From Halodesulfovibrio marinisediminis DSM 17456 (GTDB lineage: Bacteria > Desulfobacterota > Desulfovibrionia > Desulfovibrionales > Desulfovibrionaceae), in contig NZ_FSRG01000006.1 in NCBI RefSeq assembly GCF_900129975.1, positions 578,299 to 642,298 on the forward strand: a stretch of 64,000 bases of DNA, written 5' to 3'. Position numbers and translations under genes: made by a program. The notes under the pieces were generated by a model. It saw nothing but the letters and a program-made list of their open reading frames with translations. It ran no database searches and was not told the DNA's origin. Of this stretch, positions 45,050-55,029 are shown in pieces (position 1 is the first letter of the stretch; each line of letters opens with the position of its first letter).

Positions 45050-45397
45050 ATGAGCAACCTTTCACAATTCAGCGATTTACAGATTGATTGGAACATGAGC
45101 CCCGAACATGCTGTAACAATGTACCTTGAGTGGGGGAATAATGATTGGCGAGCAGAATACCCTCCAGTACGTTCAAAATCAGATTACTCTACATATTTCG
45201 TAGTAGACACTTGGGGTGATCGACCTGTTGTTAGACTTGTGCGTCGTAACTCCGAAGCAGCAGTCGATCTTATCGAAGTACCTCTTCCACCACGTGTCGC
45301 AAATGTCTTCCTCGCAGAATATGGTGACCTAAAAGGTTTGTTTGAACCTACACCCGAAATCAAAAAGTGGCTTAAAAATGAGCTCTACGAAAAATAA
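45050..45397 (+). CDS. Small acidic protein of unknown function, possibly stress- or metal-regulated
   Basis: This 115-residue protein starts MSNLSQFSDLQIDWNMSPEHAVTMYLEWGNNDW; the ATG has GGAGG 4 bases upstream, preferred over a longer in-frame start. It has no Cys, no signal and no membrane segment. Tryptophan-rich and acidic in the first half, it ends KKWLKNELYEK. I recognise no family by sequence; small proteins of this look occur in sulfate reducers. It sits behind a Fur-family-like operator and is followed by a terminator, so it is an isolated regulated gene. Role unknown. Confidence 0.75.
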   Translation: MSNLSQFSDLQIDWNMSPEHAVTMYLEWGNNDWRAEYPPVRSKSDYSTYFVVDTWGDRPVVRLVRRNSEAAVDLIEVPLPPRVANVFLAEYGDLKGLFEPTPEIKKWLKNELYEK

Positions 45398-45450
45398 ATC
45401 GACCTCCTTACCACTCATTCATTAAATATGAATACTGGTGGTAATTCCTT

Positions 45451-45491
45451 GGACCGGTAGCATCATCGGGGCTGCTACCGGTCCTTTTTTT
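45451..45491 (+). terminator. Terminator after 115-residue protein gene
   Basis: 11-bp stem GGACCGGTAGC/GCTACCGGTCC with seven T residues. Confidence 0.93.
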
Positions 45492-45671
45492 ATTTTTCTA
45501 TTTTTTGTTTATTTTTTTTTGATCTTTTATTCATTTTATATCTGTTTTTGTGATGAAAAAATCATAAAAATTAACATCCCCCATTAAAGACCCCGCTATT
45601 ACTAGCTTTACAGGTGCAGCGTGTAATTGTACTCTAACAAAAAATGAAAACGCCTAGAGGAAGTATGCGCT

Positions 45672-46868
45672 ATGAATGATTTTCCAAGAATCGACAGATT
45701 GCCACCCTATGTATTTGCAGTTGTTAACGATTTAAAAATGGAACTGCGACATCAAAATATCGACGTCATCGATATGGGGATGGGAAACCCTGACCTTCCA
45801 ACCCCAGATCATATTGTTGATAAGCTTACAGAAGCAGCGCAAAAAGGTGTTAACCATCGTTACTCAGCCTCAAAGGGCATTCCGAACTTGCGTAAAGCTA
45901 TTTGTGACTGGTATCAAAGAAAATATAATGTCTACCTCGATCCGGAAACTGAGGCCATTGCAACAATGGGCGCCAAGGAAGGCCTTGCGCATCTCGCACT
46001 TGCCATGCTCTCACCGGGTGATGTAGTTTTTGCACCGGACCCTACCTATCCTATCCATACATACGCCGCTATTATTGCGGGAGCGGATGTTCGTAGGATT
46101 CCAATAGGTAAGGGGCGAGATTTTTTTGAGGATTTGACAACCGCCACAAAACAAACGTGGCCGCAGCCTAAAGTGCTTATGCTCAGTTATCCGCACAATC
46201 CAACAACTGAGCTGGCTACTCCTGAATTTTTTCAAAAAGTCGTAGACTGGGCGAAGAAACATAATGTGTATGTTATTCATGACATGGCATACGCAGACCT
46301 TTCGTTTGACGATTACGTCCCCCCAAGCTTCCTTCAAGCAGAAGGGGCTAAGGATGTGGGCGTAGAATTTTACTCCATGTCAAAGAGCTATTCTATGGCT
46401 GGTTGGCGAGTCGGGTTTTGTGCTGGTAACAAAAAGCTGGTTCATGCACTTACCAGAATCAAGTCCTACCTTGATTACGGCATCTTCCAACCGATTCAAA
46501 TTGCTGCGACGGTTGCATTAAACGGTCCTGATGATTGCGTGCAGGAAATAGTCGAAGTATACCAAAGACGCCGTGACGCATTAATTTCAGGTCTTGAGCG
46601 TGCAGGATGGAACATTCCTTCACCAAAGGCCACCATGTTTGTTTGGGCAGAGATTCCTGACCAGTTCAAAGAATTAGGCTCAGTGGAGTTTGCGAAAAAA
46701 CTGCTGCTCGAAGCGAAAGTTGCGGTTTCACCGGGGCTCGGTTTTGGACACTTCGGAGACGAATATGTTCGCTTCTCACTTATTGAAAATGAGCATCGCA
46801 TTAATCAGGCATGTCGAGGAATAAAAAAGTTTTTCCAGAAAGAAGGATGTATTTGTGCCAAGGAATAA
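45672..46868 (+). CDS. PLP-dependent class I/II aminotransferase (AlaC/AspC-like)
   Basis: This 398-residue fold-type I aminotransferase has [17 protein letters not shown] near the start, [38 protein letters not shown] and the PLP Lys in [15 protein letters not shown]. It resembles alanine/aspartate or LL-diaminopimelate-type enzymes. Its stop overlaps the next gene (hom) by 14 bases, placing it in a threonine/methionine-branch operon. It may make aspartate or another amino acid for that branch; specificity is inferred only. Confidence 0.9.
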   Translation: MNDFPRIDRLPPYVFAVVNDLKMELRHQNIDVIDMGMGNPDLPTPDHIVDKLTEAAQKGVNHRYSASKGIPNLRKAICDWYQRKYNVYLDPETEAIATMGAKEGLAHLALAMLSPGDVVFAPDPTYPIHTYAAIIAGADVRRIPIGKGRDFFEDLTTATKQTWPQPKVLMLSYPHNPTTELATPEFFQKVVDWAKKHNVYVIHDMAYADLSFDDYVPPSFLQAEGAKDVGVEFYSMSKSYSMAGWRVGFCAGNKKLVHALTRIKSYLDYGIFQPIQIAATVALNGPDDCVQEIVEVYQRRRDALISGLERAGWNIPSPKATMFVWAEIPDQFKELGSVEFAKKLLLEAKVAVSPGLGFGHFGDEYVRFSLIENEHRINQACRGIKKFFQKEGCICAKE

Positions 46869-48144
46869 ACCTCTCGTTTTAGCCATTGCCGGTTTCGGTA
46901 CTGTTGGCAGTGGTCTTCTGAAAGTTATTAAAGAGAACCGTGATTCAATCATTGCACGTACCGGCAGAGATATTGTTGTTAAATCTGTTCTCGTACGCGA
47001 CTTATCCAAGCCTCGTGCTGCTGATCTTCCTGAGGGCACAGTACTTACAGACGATCCGGACGTACTTATTAACGATCCGGAAGTAGATGTTCTTGTAGAA
47101 CTTATTGGCGGTATTGCCACTGCTAAGAAACTCATCACTTCTGCTATTAAAGCAGGCAAACACATCGTAACTGCTAACAAAGCTCTGCTTGCTGAAGACA
47201 GCCACGATCTTTTTGCCATTGCAGAAGAGCACAACGTACATCTTACATACGAAGCAAGCGTATGCGGTGCTATTCCTATTCTGGATAGCTTAAAGCAGAA
47301 CCTTGCTGGCAATCAGGTACAAAACCTTATTGGTATTCTGAACGGTACAGCAAACTACATTCTGTCCGAGATGACCACCAAGAAGCTTGATTTTGACACC
47401 GCCCTCAAGGCAGCTCAGGAGCTTGGTTTTGCAGAAGCTGACCCGACTCTTGATATTGAAGGCTTTGACGCAGCACACAAACTGTGCCTGCTCACCCGTC
47501 TTGCCTTCGGTGTTGAATATCCGTTTAACAAACTGCCTGTTGTGGGTGTGTCCAAAATTCACCCTAAGGATATCGAATTTGCCCGCGAGTTCGGCTACCG
47601 CGTAAAACTACTCGGTCAGGTTCGCAATGTAGACGGCAAAATCGAAGCCGGTGTATTCCCTATGCTGGTACACCACACCCTGCTTATTGCCCGTGTAGGC
47701 GGCGCATACAACGCTGTACGCCTTGAAGGTAATGCGTGTGGCCCTATCTTCATGCATGGTCAGGGAGCAGGCGACCTTGCGACCGCTAGTGCAGTTATTG
47801 GTGACATCCTCACCATTGCCCGCGGCGCAACCCCTAACAACACCGGCTACGTAAAACAGGTTCTGCCGCTTGCAGACATTCTTGCTCCGGAAGACGCTAC
47901 TTCCCAGTACTACTTCCGTGTCATGGTGCAGGATGTACCGGGCGTACTGCGTGATCTCGCAGGCACCCTTGCTGAACAGGACATTTCCATTGCTCAGGCA
48001 ATCCAGAAAGATGGTATTGAAACTACAGCATCTGTAGTCTTCCTTACCCACGAAGCACGTGCAGAAGCTGTTCACAAGGCAGTGGAAGGCATGAAAGAAA
48101 AAGGCCTTGTTCTCGAAGAGCCTGTATTCTACCGAATTCTGTAA
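46855..48144 (+). CDS. hom: Homoserine dehydrogenase
   Basis: This 429-residue enzyme reduces aspartate semialdehyde to homoserine. The Rossmann start is [19 protein letters not shown], with [20 protein letters not shown] and the substrate segment [36 protein letters not shown]-terminal ACT domain (about 350-429, [24 protein letters not shown]) suggests feedback control by threonine. It starts at GTG with AAGGA 7 bases upstream. It overlaps the preceding aminotransferase by 14 bases and shares one base with the next gene. Confidence 0.95.
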   Translation: MPRNKPLVLAIAGFGTVGSGLLKVIKENRDSIIARTGRDIVVKSVLVRDLSKPRAADLPEGTVLTDDPDVLINDPEVDVLVELIGGIATAKKLITSAIKAGKHIVTANKALLAEDSHDLFAIAEEHNVHLTYEASVCGAIPILDSLKQNLAGNQVQNLIGILNGTANYILSEMTTKKLDFDTALKAAQELGFAEADPTLDIEGFDAAHKLCLLTRLAFGVEYPFNKLPVVGVSKIHPKDIEFAREFGYRVKLLGQVRNVDGKIEAGVFPMLVHHTLLIARVGGAYNAVRLEGNACGPIFMHGQGAGDLATASAVIGDILTIARGATPNNTGYVKQVLPLADILAPEDATSQYYFRVMVQDVPGVLRDLAGTLAEQDISIAQAIQKDGIETTASVVFLTHEARAEAVHKAVEGMKEKGLVLEEPVFYRIL

Positions 48145-49379
48145 TGCGGAAACTCATAGTCTGCATCGCTGACGGTGCAGCAGACGATCCTTCCCTGTGC
48201 CCTAAAGGCACACCTCTGGAACGTGCAGAGACTCCGTTTCTAGATTCTATGACCCGCCACAGTGTGGCGGGTCTTTGCTATACCATTCCTGATGGCTTCA
48301 GTCCTGACTCCGACGTAGGCAACATGTCCCTATTCGGATACGACCCAGCAAAATACCATAACGGACGTGCGCCCATTGAGGCCGCAGCACTCGGGATTCA
48401 AACATCTGAAAACGACCTCATTTGGCGCGTAACATTCTGCCGTACCGAAAACGAGATTATTACAGAGCCGTGCGCCTCCTCACTCACCCAAAAGGAAGGA
48501 AAAGTGCTCATTGCAGCACTGAACGCAGCATGTGACGATTCGTCCTACACCTTTATGGCAAACAAGGCGTACCGTCACCTGATGATACAAAAAAACGGTC
48601 GCATTCTTCTTGAAGAACACAACCGTAAACTTACCCAGCAGGGGAAATCACCACTTGTAACCTCAGGTCCCCATATGCTGCAACACATGCCATTGCATGG
48701 AGAGTTGAGCCGCTATCCAGCGTCATTACAAGCCATCATCCAAAAAGCTTCACAAGTTCTTACGAGCCATACTGCCAAAACAAACGCCCTGTGGTTATGG
48801 GGAGAAGGCAACGCATACACGTTGCCTGATTTTGCCACAAAGTATACGTCGAATGCATGTATCATTTCCGGCATTCCGCTCCTGCATGGCCTTGGGCATA
48901 TGGCGGGTATGCAAGTCATCACGCACCCTGCGTTCACCGGCCATCCAGATACTGACCTTACTGCAAAAGCAAATGCCGCGTTAGCCTTCCTGCAGGAACC
49001 ACAAAACAATATTGCTTTCATTCATGTAGAAGCTCCCGATCATTGCGGACACATTGGTGATGCCGAAGGAAAACGGAAAGCCATTGAACGAATCGACAGC
49101 GAACTCTTACCGATTCTTCTCGACAAGATGCCTAGCGCTTGCATTGCTATAACAGCAGACCATTTAACGCCTGCTGCCACAAAATCCCATGCGCATGGAG
49201 CAGTACCGTTTATCGCGTACCATCGAGAACTGCCGGAACAGACTGCAGTACAAAGATTTACCGAAGCAGAGTGTAAAAAAGGAGTGCATCTATCTAAAGA
49301 CACAATCCTGCTCTCCGAGCTTAAACAATATTATCTTACTGCTACGGCAACAGACAAAGACCTGAATCTGAAAAAGTAA
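48144..49379 (+). CDS. ApgM-family phosphoglycerate-mutase-like protein, probable homoserine kinase substitute
   Basis: This 411-residue alkaline-phosphatase-superfamily protein starts [34 protein letters not shown], with the metal Asp in ADGAAD and GFSPDSDVGNMSLFGYDP holding the Ser/Asp site. It has further metal residues in HVEAPDHCGHIGD and ITADHLTPA. The family includes cofactor-independent archaeal-type phosphoglycerate mutases. Its ATG shares one base with the hom stop and no thrB is nearby, so comparative-genomics precedent suggests it phosphorylates homoserine. The 3' end overlaps a convergent kinase gene by 38 bases. Confidence 0.85.
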   Translation: MRKLIVCIADGAADDPSLCPKGTPLERAETPFLDSMTRHSVAGLCYTIPDGFSPDSDVGNMSLFGYDPAKYHNGRAPIEAAALGIQTSENDLIWRVTFCRTENEIITEPCASSLTQKEGKVLIAALNAACDDSSYTFMANKAYRHLMIQKNGRILLEEHNRKLTQQGKSPLVTSGPHMLQHMPLHGELSRYPASLQAIIQKASQVLTSHTAKTNALWLWGEGNAYTLPDFATKYTSNACIISGIPLLHGLGHMAGMQVITHPAFTGHPDTDLTAKANAALAFLQEPQNNIAFIHVEAPDHCGHIGDAEGKRKAIERIDSELLPILLDKMPSACIAITADHLTPAATKSHAHGAVPFIAYHRELPEQTAVQRFTEAECKKGVHLSKDTILLSELKQYYLTATATDKDLNLKK

Positions 49380-50871
49380 GTTCGAACTCTGTTCCATTAC
49401 CACCAGTAATGACCAAGTCAGCAGATAGTTGTTCCACAAGCGCATGTACAACCTGCATTCCTAAGGAATTAGACTGAGTAATATCAAAATTGCTAGGGAA
49501 TCCGATCCCATCATCAACTACTTTTAACACAATCGAACCATCAAGCAGGTAAGAGGAAAGGAACAATCTGCCCTGCTCTCTGCCGACAAACGCATGCTTG
49601 TACACGTTGGAAATTAATTCATTCAAAATCAGCCCGCACGGCACAGCTGTGTCGACGGACAAGTGTATTTTTTCCAAATCCACAACCAGCTCAACAGGAA
49701 CAACAGCAGAAAACGCCTGTTCAATACGTCGCGCAAGTTGCTCAACATAGTGGCTAAAATCAATACAGGAAAGGTCGTCAGTCCGATACAATTCCTCATG
49801 CACCAGTGTCATGGACTGGATACGACGCTGAGAATCCAGAAAGCGCTCACGGTCTTCTAAGTTAGAGATCCTCTGCGCCTGAAGGCTTAATAAGCTAGAT
49901 ACAAGCTGCAGGTTATTTTTTACACGATGGTGCATTTCTTTGAATAACGTATCTTTTTCACGCAGCGAGGCACACAAAGCATCGTGAGAGTGTTTACGTT
50001 CCGTAATATCCTCCGCAACACCTACATGTCTGAAAACTACACCATCTGCATCGCGTATAGGAAAGATGCGAAAACTAATCCACTTTATCTGTTGCTCCTC
50101 CCCAACAATAAAACGATGTTCAAATATTAGTGGCACCGGACTGTTATTAATCTGGTAGGATTTTTCTATAGCTTGTTCGCGATCTTCGGGATGCACCATA
50201 TTAAGCAACAGGTCTGAATTTAGCGCAAACTGATCAGGTGATAATCCAAACACCTCTATTGCTGCTGGGCTGACATATGTAAATTCTCTGGTATGAGCAT
50301 TTCGAACAAAAAACACCTCACGCACTGTTTCCACAAGCTGTCTAAAACGAGCTTCACTTTCCGTTAACGCAGCAGCATATTCCTGCCGCTCTTTTGCTTC
50401 CCGCCGCAACAATGCGTTTGCTCTTTCCAATTCTTCTGTCCGGCTGCGTACCAACTCTTTTAAGTGCTCTCCCTCCAACGCAGCTTCTTTCAATAATTGC
50501 GCTCTGGTTAAACTACGCTCAATCGCATTAATAAGTATGTCCATGTTCTTAAGCGGCTTACGGAGATAATCCCATGCCCCGCGCTTTAACGCGTCAATAA
50601 CTTCGCCAACTTCATCCGTTCCAGATACAACAATCACTGGAAGAGTGGGATTGACACTACCCAGCTTGGACAGCACTTCTCCACCGGAAATGTCTGGTAG
50701 ACGCCAATCGAGCAATACAGCATCAATATTCTTCTCCTGAACCAAAGAAAGCCCCTGTAACCCGCTTTCGGCCTGTGTTACTGAATATCCTTCATCCGTC
50801 AGATATGCAGCAATGGTTTCCCTTACTACAGGGTCATCCTCCATTGTCAGCACATTGGTTGAACCAGTCAC
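49342..50871 (-). CDS. Response-regulator receiver-PAS-histidine kinase (HisKA_2 type)
   Basis: This 509-residue cytoplasmic protein runs receiver (about 1-120; Asp in AVLLDWRLPDISG), coiled linker (about 125-170), PAS (about 165-295; AAIEVFGLSPDQF, VAEDITERK), HisKA_2 (HHRVKNNLQLVSSLLSLQAQ, phosphoacceptor His in HRVKNN) and HATPase (LILNELISNVYKHAF, DDGIGFP). The receiver at the N-terminus means the kinase is likely controlled by another kinase or relays phosphate onward. No membrane segment is present. Convergent with the hom-apgM operon, overlapping its end by 38 bases. Confidence 0.9.
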   Translation of the reverse strand: MTGSTNVLTMEDDPVVRETIAAYLTDEGYSVTQAESGLQGLSLVQEKNIDAVLLDWRLPDISGGEVLSKLGSVNPTLPVIVVSGTDEVGEVIDALKRGAWDYLRKPLKNMDILINAIERSLTRAQLLKEAALEGEHLKELVRSRTEELERANALLRREAKERQEYAAALTESEARFRQLVETVREVFFVRNAHTREFTYVSPAAIEVFGLSPDQFALNSDLLLNMVHPEDREQAIEKSYQINNSPVPLIFEHRFIVGEEQQIKWISFRIFPIRDADGVVFRHVGVAEDITERKHSHDALCASLREKDTLFKEMHHRVKNNLQLVSSLLSLQAQRISNLEDRERFLDSQRRIQSMTLVHEELYRTDDLSCIDFSHYVEQLARRIEQAFSAVVPVELVVDLEKIHLSVDTAVPCGLILNELISNVYKHAFVGREQGRLFLSSYLLDGSIVLKVVDDGIGFPSNFDITQSNSLGMQVVHALVEQLSADLVITGGNGTEFELTFSDSGLCLLP

Positions 50872-51002
50872 GCTATACTCCCACTAGTTTTCAGTGTCCC
50901 ACCAGACAACAGCCATCCCCACACTGTAACTCTTTCTAATACTAGTTTGCCCGTACCATACTCACGGTTTTTACGCGCTGTAAAGATAACAAATTTCATT
51001 AT

Positions 51003-51041
51003 AAAAAAAATCCCCCTGACTATTTGAATAGTCAGGGGGAT
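51003..51041 (-). terminator. Terminator after recD2-like gene
   Basis: ATCCCCCTGACTATT/AATAGTCAGGGGGAT stem; the minus strand then has a run of T residues. Confidence 0.92.
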
Positions 51042-51119
51042 TGATATTCTCACACTATTGCTCTCTATCATTAGAGATTAGAACTGATAAAAAGAATGCG
51101 AAACATGCCGAAGAAAGGC

Positions 51120-53330
51120 TTATTGCAAAAACTCACTTAGGCGTTGCGAAAGATATGTAAAACGCTTCTGCATTTTATTATTCTTAATTGCCATCGTTAA
51201 CGCTTTCGATGCTCCTACAAGAATAACAAGCTTTTTCCCTCGGGTAACACCAGTGTAAATTAAATTACGCTGTAACAGCACATAGTGCTGAGTAAGAACA
51301 GGAATTACCACCGCCTGATATTCTGAGCCCTGTGATTTGTGAATAGAAATAGCGTATGCAGGAACCAGTTCGTCAAGTTCATTGAAATCATAGATAACAT
51401 TCTTTTCATCATCGAACCGGACTGTCAGCTTCTTTTCCTCAGTATTCACAACGCAGATGCGCCCAATATCTCCGTTAAACACATCCTTGTCATAGTTATT
51501 ACGCAGTTGCATTACCTTGTCATCAAGGCGATATTCACGATCACCTCGTTTCAAACACAACGGCTGCGGGTTCAACGCCTGCTGCAACAAATGATTCAAG
51601 TTACCGGAACCGGCTGAGCCTTTATGCATTGGTGTCAGCACCTGAATCTGATCAATCGGGTCAAATCGAAAACGGCGCGGGATATGGTTCTTTACCAAAT
51701 CCACAATCATAGCTGCGCAACGTTCCGGATCATCCTGTCGAATAAAGTAAAAGTCCGACAACCGCTCTTTTGATGATTCCAAAAACGGTACTTCACCCGC
51801 ATTAATTTTATGTGCATTGGTGATAATGTCCGATTCCTGAGCCTGACGGAAAACTTCGTGCAACTCCGTCACATCAACAACGCCAGACGAGATTACGTCC
51901 TTAAGTACGTTACCCGGCCCTACAGACGGCAACTGATGCACGTCACCTACAAAAATTACTGTCGCACCGAGGGGGATAGCCTTCAGCAGATGAAACATCA
52001 GCATGGTGTCCATCATGGATGCTTCATCAATAACAATCAGACTGCATGCCAGCGGGTTATTCTCGTTACGTTGAAAACCATCTTCACGTGGAGAATACTC
52101 CAGCAAACGATGGATGGTTTTCGCTTCCACGCCGATTGTTTCAAACATACGTTTCGCTGCACGCCCTGTAGGAGCACACAGCAGAATCTTTGCTTTAAGC
52201 TTTTTGTATGCCTGTACGATGGCCTTTGTAATAGTGGTCTTACCTGTACCGGGACCACCTGTAAGTACCATCATTTTAGTACGTACAGCCATGTGTACTG
52301 CTGCTAACTGCTCTTCTGCCAAATCAATCCCGAGACCTTCTACAACCTCGTCAACAAGTTCATCAGGATCCTTGATAAGCACTGTTTTCGGAGAACCAAG
52401 AATCTTTTTGATGTATGTTGAAATGCCGGTTTCATAGGCATAAAAACGGCTACGGTACACAGCAACCTGACCGTTGGAAAGCTCTTCGACAACAACACGT
52501 TCTTCACGTTCCAACGTGTCGATAGCATCTTCAACAAGATCGGCTCTAATATTCAGCGTATCGGATGTCTTAGTCACCAGCGCATCAAGCGGGAAATACA
52601 CATGCCCTTCATCTGATGTTTTGGTGAGCATGTACAGTGTCCCCGCCTCTGCACGCAGGGGGGAATCCACATCGAACCCGATTTTCTGTGCAATGGTATC
52701 AGCAGTGACAAAACCAATGCCGTTTATGTCCATTGCAAGACGATACGGGTTTTCCTGAACAACACTCAGTGCATGTTTTCCGTAGAACTTATAAATACGC
52801 ACTGCATATGCGGTAGAAACACCATGCGGTTGCAGAAACATAATAAGGTCACGGATACCGCGATGCTCTGACCATGCTTCCTGAATACCTTTTGCCGTAC
52901 GCTTACCAATACCTTTTACTGTTGAAAGGCGCTCCGGTTCGTTATCCAGAATAGCAAAGGTGTCCTCACCGAAAGCATCAACAATGCGTTCTGCCGTCTT
53001 AGGACCTACGCCTTTAATAAGACCAGAAGCAAGATAATGGCGAATGCCCACCACACCAGCCGGTAAGCTGGTTTCATACGTAAGCATTTTAAACTGACGC
53101 CCGAACTTGGCATTCTCCACCCACTCGCCGGTGAGTTTCAAAGAACTCCCCACTTGAGGGTCTGCCATGTTCCCCACAACAGTGTAGTTGTCACCTGCTG
53201 TAGTTTTAAACCTGAGCACAGAATAGCCGTTCTCTTCATTATGAAAGACTATACGTTCAAGTGTACCATCCAGACTGGCAACATTCTGGCCATTATTATC
53301 GATAGGTAAGGTAGGTTGCATGTGGCTCAT
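51120..53330 (-). CDS. RecD2-type ATP-dependent DNA helicase
   Basis: This 736-residue superfamily 1B helicase lacks RecBC partners. The N-terminal region has an OB-like domain (LERIVFHNEENGYSVLRFK) and a helix-hairpin-helix (IKGVGPKTAERIV, VKGIGKRTAKGI). The motor has Walker A GGPGTGKTTITKAI (about residue 348), IDEASMMD and VGDVHQLPSVGPGNVLKD, and ends with IHKSQGSEYQAV and YTGVTRGKKLV. It belongs with the long-N-terminus RecD2/YrrC group that aids repair. It lies 15 bases after aroC, same strand, so may be cotranscribed. Confidence 0.93.
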   Translation of the reverse strand: MSHMQPTLPIDNNGQNVASLDGTLERIVFHNEENGYSVLRFKTTAGDNYTVVGNMADPQVGSSLKLTGEWVENAKFGRQFKMLTYETSLPAGVVGIRHYLASGLIKGVGPKTAERIVDAFGEDTFAILDNEPERLSTVKGIGKRTAKGIQEAWSEHRGIRDLIMFLQPHGVSTAYAVRIYKFYGKHALSVVQENPYRLAMDINGIGFVTADTIAQKIGFDVDSPLRAEAGTLYMLTKTSDEGHVYFPLDALVTKTSDTLNIRADLVEDAIDTLEREERVVVEELSNGQVAVYRSRFYAYETGISTYIKKILGSPKTVLIKDPDELVDEVVEGLGIDLAEEQLAAVHMAVRTKMMVLTGGPGTGKTTITKAIVQAYKKLKAKILLCAPTGRAAKRMFETIGVEAKTIHRLLEYSPREDGFQRNENNPLACSLIVIDEASMMDTMLMFHLLKAIPLGATVIFVGDVHQLPSVGPGNVLKDVISSGVVDVTELHEVFRQAQESDIITNAHKINAGEVPFLESSKERLSDFYFIRQDDPERCAAMIVDLVKNHIPRRFRFDPIDQIQVLTPMHKGSAGSGNLNHLLQQALNPQPLCLKRGDREYRLDDKVMQLRNNYDKDVFNGDIGRICVVNTEEKKLTVRFDDEKNVIYDFNELDELVPAYAISIHKSQGSEYQAVVIPVLTQHYVLLQRNLIYTGVTRGKKLVILVGASKALTMAIKNNKMQKRFTYLSQRLSEFLQ

Positions 53331-53345
53331 GTACTGACAGTTACA

Positions 53346-54446
53346 TTATTCGTCAAACCCTCTAGGTTCTACAACGCCTGAAATAGGCGAAAAAAATTGC
53401 TTACCTTGCTGCAACAGTAAGTCTGCAAGAACAAGCGCGACCATAGATTTCAATACAGGTACTACACGCGGGATTGCACAAATATCATGACGTCCTTTAA
53501 TCTGCATTGTGCATGGCTCACCGCTGCGGGTAATCGTATGCTGCTCTTTAGCAATAGACGGAATAGGCTTGATTGCCGCACGGGCAATTACCGGCATGCC
53601 ATTAGAAATACCACCAAGGATGCCGCCACAATTGTTTGAAGTAAATCCATTAACGTCCATGCCGTCATTGTTCTCACTTCCCAACATACGCGCTGCTTCA
53701 AAACCTTGCCCGATTTCCACGCCCTTTACAGAGCCGACACTCATAAGAGCATGAGCAAGCATGGCATCAAGTTTATCAAACACAGGCTCTCCAAGTCCGG
53801 CAGGCACGCCCACAGCTTCAATCTGCACCACACCGCCAAGCGTATCGCCATCTTTTTTCACAGCCTTCACACGCTCATTCCATGTGTCAACGACAGCATC
53901 TTCCGCCGCAAAGTATGGGCGCTTCTGAGCACCGGCTGCATCAATTGAAGTCACAGGAATACCGCCAAGCTCTACTGTATATGCATTCACACTAATACCT
54001 TGAGTTGCAAGCAACTGCATAGCAACTGCACCACCAGCAACACGGCTTACGGTCTCACGTCCTGAAGAGCGCCCGCCACCACGGTAGTCTCTAAAACCAT
54101 ATTTTTGATCGAACCCGAAATCTGCATGACCGGGGCGCCATTTCTCAATGATATCACCGTAATCACGTGAACGTTGGTCTGTATTCTCTACAATAAACCC
54201 GATAGGTGTTCCAGTTGTCTTTCCCTCGAACACGCCGGAAAGAATGCGTACTGCATCCTCTTCCTTCCGCGCAGTAGCAGCAATGCCACCCTGCCCCGGT
54301 TTACGTAAATCCAGTTCACGCTGAATGTCTGCCTCAGTTAATACAATACCGGATGGGCAACCCTCAATTGTGCCGCCCAAAGCCGCACCGTGGGATTCGC
54401 CAAACGTACTTAAGCGAAACAGGGTGCCGAACGTATTACCGCTCAT
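53346..54446 (-). CDS. aroC: Chorismate synthase
   Basis: This 366-residue FMN-dependent enzyme makes chorismate from EPSP, the last shared step of aromatic amino-acid synthesis. Family marks are GNTFGTLFRLSTFGESHGAALGG, RPGHADFGFDQKYGFRDYRGGGRSSGRETVSRVAGGAVA, and GFTSNNCGGILGGISNGMPV, including the His and Ser residues of the active site. Length is normal. It shares direction and 15-base spacing with the RecD2 gene. Another shikimate gene, aroK, lies less than 600 bases upstream on the same strand. Confidence 0.97.
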   Translation of the reverse strand: MSGNTFGTLFRLSTFGESHGAALGGTIEGCPSGIVLTEADIQRELDLRKPGQGGIAATARKEEDAVRILSGVFEGKTTGTPIGFIVENTDQRSRDYGDIIEKWRPGHADFGFDQKYGFRDYRGGGRSSGRETVSRVAGGAVAMQLLATQGISVNAYTVELGGIPVTSIDAAGAQKRPYFAAEDAVVDTWNERVKAVKKDGDTLGGVVQIEAVGVPAGLGEPVFDKLDAMLAHALMSVGSVKGVEIGQGFEAARMLGSENNDGMDVNGFTSNNCGGILGGISNGMPVIARAAIKPIPSIAKEQHTITRSGEPCTMQIKGRHDICAIPRVVPVLKSMVALVLADLLLQQGKQFFSPISGVVEPRGFDE

Positions 54447-54492
54447 AATCAGGCTCCTTACTAAATAATCGTCATTGGTTGCCGTTCAAACA

Positions 54493-54530
54493 AAAGAAAA
54501 GGGAATCTTTCATTATGAAAAATTCCCCCT
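54493..54530 (-). terminator. Terminator after universal stress protein gene
   Basis: GGGAATCTTTCAT/ATGAAAAATTCCC stem; TTTTCTTTTG follows on the minus strand. Confidence 0.7.
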
Positions 54531-54551
54531 TTATATACAGAAAAATTGTTC

Positions 54552-54974
54552 TTAACGAATTACAGTTACAGGACACTCTGCAAGTTGCAATACTCTATGC
54601 GTTGTGCTGCCAAGGAACAAGCCTTTAATATCTGAATAGCCACGGGAGCCCATGATGATCATATCGCAGTCTTCCCCTTTTGCCACTTGTAGAATGGCAT
54701 CTTCAGGAGTTCCACCTAAAACCATATCTGTAACCGGTACATGTGCTTTAGAGAAAATCTCTTTATACGGCTCAAGCAATGCTTGTGCATGCCCATCAAG
54801 ATCCTTAATCGCTTTTTCGTATAACTCTTTACTTAACAGAGAAGTTACTTCCAGGCGACAAGTGAGCAATACAACAGATGCACCGACCATGGGTGCGAAC
54901 TCTGCAGCATATTCAACAGCTTTTAGGGAAAAGTCTGAGCCATCTACCGGAACAAGAATCTTTTCGATCTTCAT
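54552..54974 (-). CDS. Universal stress protein, UspA family
   Basis: This 140-residue cytoplasmic protein starts MKIEKILVPVDGSDFSLKAVEYAAEFA, the UspA opening, with the ATP-binding-type loop GSRGYSDIKGLFLGSTTHRVLQLAECPVTVIR (G-2x-G-9x-G-S/T) near the end. GAGGAG precedes the ATG. It likely binds ATP and aids stress survival. It follows shikimate kinase by 55 bases on the same strand and is followed by a terminator. Confidence 0.93.
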   Translation of the reverse strand: MKIEKILVPVDGSDFSLKAVEYAAEFAPMVGASVVLLTCRLEVTSLLSKELYEKAIKDLDGHAQALLEPYKEIFSKAHVPVTDMVLGGTPEDAILQVAKGEDCDMIIMGSRGYSDIKGLFLGSTTHRVLQLAECPVTVIR

Positions 54975-55029
54975 ATTGCTCTCCTCGCGTCATGTTAGGA
55001 AGATATTTTCATTAATTATGATTATCTAA

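Noticed and set aside
50868..51071. A 67-residue minus-strand frame upstream of the receiver-kinase gene.
   Set aside because: It spans the terminator of the RecD2 gene and has no sensible composition or ribosome-binding site.
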